DNA from: an uncultured Ruminiclostridium sp.
GTDB lineage: Bacteria > Bacillota > Clostridia > Oscillospirales > Ruminococcaceae
Length of the DNA stretch: 64,000 nucleotides
Assembly (NCBI GenBank): GCA_947623915.1
Contig: CANQIB010000003.1
Coordinates: 1 to 64,000, forward strand
Direction of reading: 5' to 3'
Both the position numbers and the translations under genes were made by a program. Of this stretch, positions 62,101 through 64,000 are shown piece after piece (positions within the stretch are counted from its first letter, which is position 1; each line of letters starts with the position of its first letter). Under the pieces are notes generated by a model. The model did not search any database, was not told the DNA's origin, and saw only the letters and a program-made list of their open reading frames with translations.

Positions 62101-63981
62101 CGGTATAGGCATCAAAGGATCGACAAAGGTGGAAAATCTGTCGATTATCTCCATATTGCGCAGCTTGACCGCGCCTATTTCGGTTATCCGCTCGTTAGCG
62201 GGGTGCAGTCCCGTGGTCTCTATATCGAATACCACCGTATCCCCGTCTATAAGGCATTTGTCGCAGCCGTCCACCACCGTGGCTCCGTCATTGACAAAAT
62301 ATGCCTCCATACCGTATATGACCTTGAAATTCGGGTCGGTCTTGTTTATCGCCTCCACGGTATTCATCGCCTCGGGATACGCCTGCGCGTTGCCGTGGTC
62401 GGTTATGGCTATCGCCTTGTGTCCCCATTTATGCGCCTGCTTTATAAGCGACTCGGCGGAGTTTATCGCGTCCATATCCGACATATTTGTATGCAGATGC
62501 AGCTCCACGCGCTTTTCAGGCGCGTTGTCGGTCTTTTCCTTTACCGTTACCAGCATGACGGACAGCGGATTTATCACGTTGTAGTGCAGAAATTCGTCCG
62601 CCTTGTAGCTGCCGTTGACCAGTATGCAGTTCCCCTCTTTTAAAAACGAATAGCTGTCCAGCTTGGTGTTATACACGAACAGCTTTAACATCATCGAGGA
62701 GGTACGGTCGCTGAACGCGGCGGTTATGATGGTGGATCTGCCGCTTTTGGTCTCCTTTTTCTCCACGCTGAAAATACGACCCCATACCGTGATGTCGTCA
62801 AGCTCGCTCATGACCGATTCCATCGGCATAGGCGGGTCGTTTATCGGCTTGCCCATCACAAGCTCCGCCTCGTTTTCAAACTTGTCGCAGTCAAACATCA
62901 GCCGCATTTTCTCCGCCGAGGCAAGCACCGCCGACGCGGTGGGAGCGCCGAACCCGCCGGAAGTGCGCCGCGCCGCCTCCGTCTTTACGGTAAGCTCGTT
63001 TTTCACCTTTACCGACGCGATATTTTCGGGAACAAAGCAGTTTTCCTTGGTGAACTTGTCCTGCTTATAGCTGCCGCTCATGACAAACGCCGCGTCGTCC
63101 TCCAAAAAATCGTACAGCGCGATATTTTCCGTCAGCGCGAACAGCTTTACGGCAACGCTTCCCGTATCGTCGCACAGTCTGCCGTTGATTATCGTATACA
63201 CTCCCTGTCGGGTGTCCTTTCGCTCCATATCCGCGAGAAATCCCCACAGCGTAACGCTGTCGCGTTCCTCGCTCAAGGAGGATATGCCGACCGGCTCTTC
63301 AAAAGCGCTTTCTCCGAGGTAAAGCGCCGCATCCTTTTCCAGCTTGTCATATGTAAACGAAAGCTCCGTCTTTTGAGGCTTTTTGTACGGCAAAGCACGC
63401 GCCTTTCGCTTATGTCCAGCGGAGGACTTTTCCTCCTCGTGACGGGATATCGCGTCGAAATCCGGCATCGGCAGCGCGGATATTTCGCCGTAATACCTGC
63501 TGTCCAGCTCCTGCGCGGCTACCGTCCCGCCCTCGACAAAACGCACGGTGATGTTTTTGGAGAAAACTCCCTTTACGAATTTTTCTATTTCTCTGTCTAT
63601 CTTTTCGCCGATCAGCAGCTCGTACCCGCCGTGATTTAAAGTAAACTCGTACACGTCGCCGTCGTCGTTTATCTCCGCGTCGTCCATATATCCGTTTATC
63701 ATGCCGTACTGCGGCTTCATTATCTCAACTACGTCGTACAGATATTCCTTGCAAAACAGCTCGCTGTCATATTTCGGATATATCCGCACGGAGGGCACTC
63801 CCAGATATTCCTTTATCGCGCTGCCCGCCGCGAAAAGCTCGCCGTAAGGTATCAGCCTGTCGCAGGCAAGCTGCAATATCATGCTTTTGTCCTGTTCGTC
63901 GCACAATACCGACAAAAGCTCGCCGTCGGCGACCGCCTGCGGCAGCTCCGCCTCTTTAAGCAGTTTTTTTAATTCAGCCAT
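59191..63981 (-). CDS. polC: DNA polymerase III alpha subunit, PolC type
   Basis: A 1596-residue Gram-positive replicative polymerase. An N-terminal domain is followed by two OB-like domains in tandem (~211-325 and ~366-478; both read (V/I)T-(L/V)WG and end with NGSYK/SGSYK). Then come the PHP domain (VELHLHTNMSDMDAINSAES, ~492), the embedded 3'-5' exonuclease (VVFDIETTGLHPANERITEI; DDEDDh residues, HHRAVADAEML), and the polymerase with zinc motif (YRCPKCRHN, KNCPECGTD), GSRGSVGSSVVA and PDIDLNFSGE. Most PolC proteins are near 1430-1460 residues; the extra OB copy accounts for the surplus. The ATG has AAAGGA upstream and lies 20 bases from the window end. Confidence 0.96.
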   Translation of the reverse strand: MAELKKLLKEAELPQAVADGELLSVLCDEQDKSMILQLACDRLIPYGELFAAGSAIKEYLGVPSVRIYPKYDSELFCKEYLYDVVEIMKPQYGMINGYMDDAEINDDGDVYEFTLNHGGYELLIGEKIDREIEKFVKGVFSKNITVRFVEGGTVAAQELDSRYYGEISALPMPDFDAISRHEEEKSSAGHKRKARALPYKKPQKTELSFTYDKLEKDAALYLGESAFEEPVGISSLSEERDSVTLWGFLADMERKDTRQGVYTIINGRLCDDTGSVAVKLFALTENIALYDFLEDDAAFVMSGSYKQDKFTKENCFVPENIASVKVKNELTVKTEAARRTSGGFGAPTASAVLASAEKMRLMFDCDKFENEAELVMGKPINDPPMPMESVMSELDDITVWGRIFSVEKKETKSGRSTIITAAFSDRTSSMMLKLFVYNTKLDSYSFLKEGNCILVNGSYKADEFLHYNVINPLSVMLVTVKEKTDNAPEKRVELHLHTNMSDMDAINSAESLIKQAHKWGHKAIAITDHGNAQAYPEAMNTVEAINKTDPNFKVIYGMEAYFVNDGATVVDGCDKCLIDGDTVVFDIETTGLHPANERITEIGAVKLRNMEIIDRFSTFVDPLMPIPSRITELTGITDEMVKGAPREDEAVKRFKEFCGESVVIAHNATFDVSFIKSAAQRCGMTFDNPVADTLAISKAALTGLKNYKLDTVAKYYKLGDFDHHRAVADAEMLCEIYRHMIKDIRQQNDISYIGELNDVFGKSDPKRLPYFHQIILVKNKTGLKNMYRLISASNLDYFYKKPRIPRSLLTKYREGLILGSACEAGELYRAIRGKASEEKLEEIASFYDYLEIQPTGNNMFLVRAGEAADEEELRGINRKIVQLGEKLNKPVVATCDVHFKDPEDSVFREILQTGQGYTDASAQAPLYFRTTDEMLEEFSYLGKEKAYEVVVKNPQLIADMTEVVRPIPKGTFTPHIDGADEELQQRCWDRAHAWYGDELPEIVENRLKKELDSIIKHGFGVLYMIAQKLVAYSEQNGYLVGSRGSVGSSVVAIMAGISEVNPLPPHYRCPKCRHNEFITDGSVASGFDLPQKNCPECGTDMIRDGHDIPFETFLGFDGDKSPDIDLNFSGEVQGKVHRYTEELFGKDHVFKAGTISAVQEKTAEAFVRKWLEQRGMTAPQIEIARLAAGCVGVKRTTSQHPGGMVVVPSEFDVYDFTAVQHPADKSESDMITTHFDFHALHDTILKLDELGHDVPTLYKHLEDMTGIKIADVPTSDEKVMKLFTSPEPLGLTAEELGASSGTYGIPEFGTSFTLQMLKDAQPKKFSDLLQISGLSHGTDVWLGNAQELIANGTCTISEVIGCRDDIMVYLMQKGLPPKMAFNIMEKTRKGKAKKEFNDEIYQAFKDNDVPDWYVESCKKIKYMFPKAHAAAYVTGAVKLAWFKIYYPSEFYSAVLTKHTENIDVETVLGGKDAVRRKIQLIQSSPDASAKEKSMLDALQLIYEMNLRGISFLPVDYKKSRATTYAIENGDLRLPFLAVDGCGENAALKIRAVLDEGNYICIDDIQVQSGLNSTVIQKLTDMKVFGELPQSAQMSFF

Positions 63982-64000
63982 TTTTTCGACCTGTCCTTTT

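Overview
The window looks like a mid-GC Firmicute of the class Clostridia, probably an Oscillospirales/Ruminococcaceae-type gut anaerobe. The evidence is a Gram-positive PolC, a CIRCE operator on groESL, many TTGACA-N17-TATAAT promoters, short HisG plus HisZ, a GH130 phosphorylase, a GH5 endoglucanase and a DUF6485 protein. No species can be named from sequence reading alone.

Layout. (1) 0.2-2.2 kb, minus strand: a small accessory operon with an HNH/EndoVII WHH-type nuclease, an unknown small protein and two DUF2589-type proteins. (2) 2.5-19.3 kb, minus strand: a tightly overlapping surface-glycan operon. It starts with a tyrosine-recombinase homologue that has lost catalytic residues, then neuB, a neuA-HAD fusion, glycosyltransferase-like proteins, a nucleoside hydrolase, a WavE-like protein, an SGNH/nucleotidyltransferase pair joined by an 11-G tract, a GDPD, a HAD phosphatase, two sugar nucleotidyltransferases with a cupin, and a CatB-like acetyltransferase carrying a 9-base homopolymer. 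An eroded epimerase lies at the far end. (3) 19.4-20.6 kb: an apparently intact tyrosine recombinase inside a segment bounded by 19-bp perfect inverted repeats. A near-consensus outward promoter sits 39 bp inside the right repeat. This resembles a Hin-like invertible promoter cassette beside the glycan operon.

(4) 20.9-36.3 kb: sensory and transport genes built on binding-protein modules. These are a binding protein/5'-nucleotidase-C fusion overlapping a hybrid kinase, a 1154-residue all-in-one ABC transporter, a sugar-binding lipoprotein, and a second hybrid kinase with its own SBP_bac_3 sensor. Interspersed are tRNA-Pro(CGG), pyrE, a GH130 phosphorylase, a TtcA-like protein, hairpin-rich intergenic stretches, and a candidate ~280-nt multistem RNA behind a perfect consensus promoter at 33.9 kb. 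(5) 36.4-43.8 kb: groESL, then a plus-strand run with a winged-helix protein, a sigma-like protein, a repeat-rich membrane protein, an HD protein and an AlkZ-related protein. (6) 43.8-64 kb: housekeeping biosynthesis, namely serA-serC, proB-proA, a GH5 cellulase, a complete ten-gene his operon (hisZGDCBHAFIE), and polC with a duplicated OB-like domain.

The most interesting feature is the combination in regions 2 and 3. A candidate promoter inversion may switch the whole glycan operon, and homopolymer tracts inside it may vary individual enzymes. That would be two levels of phase variation on one nonulosonic-acid-containing surface structure. It is inferred from repeats, promoter placement and reading frames, and has not been tested.
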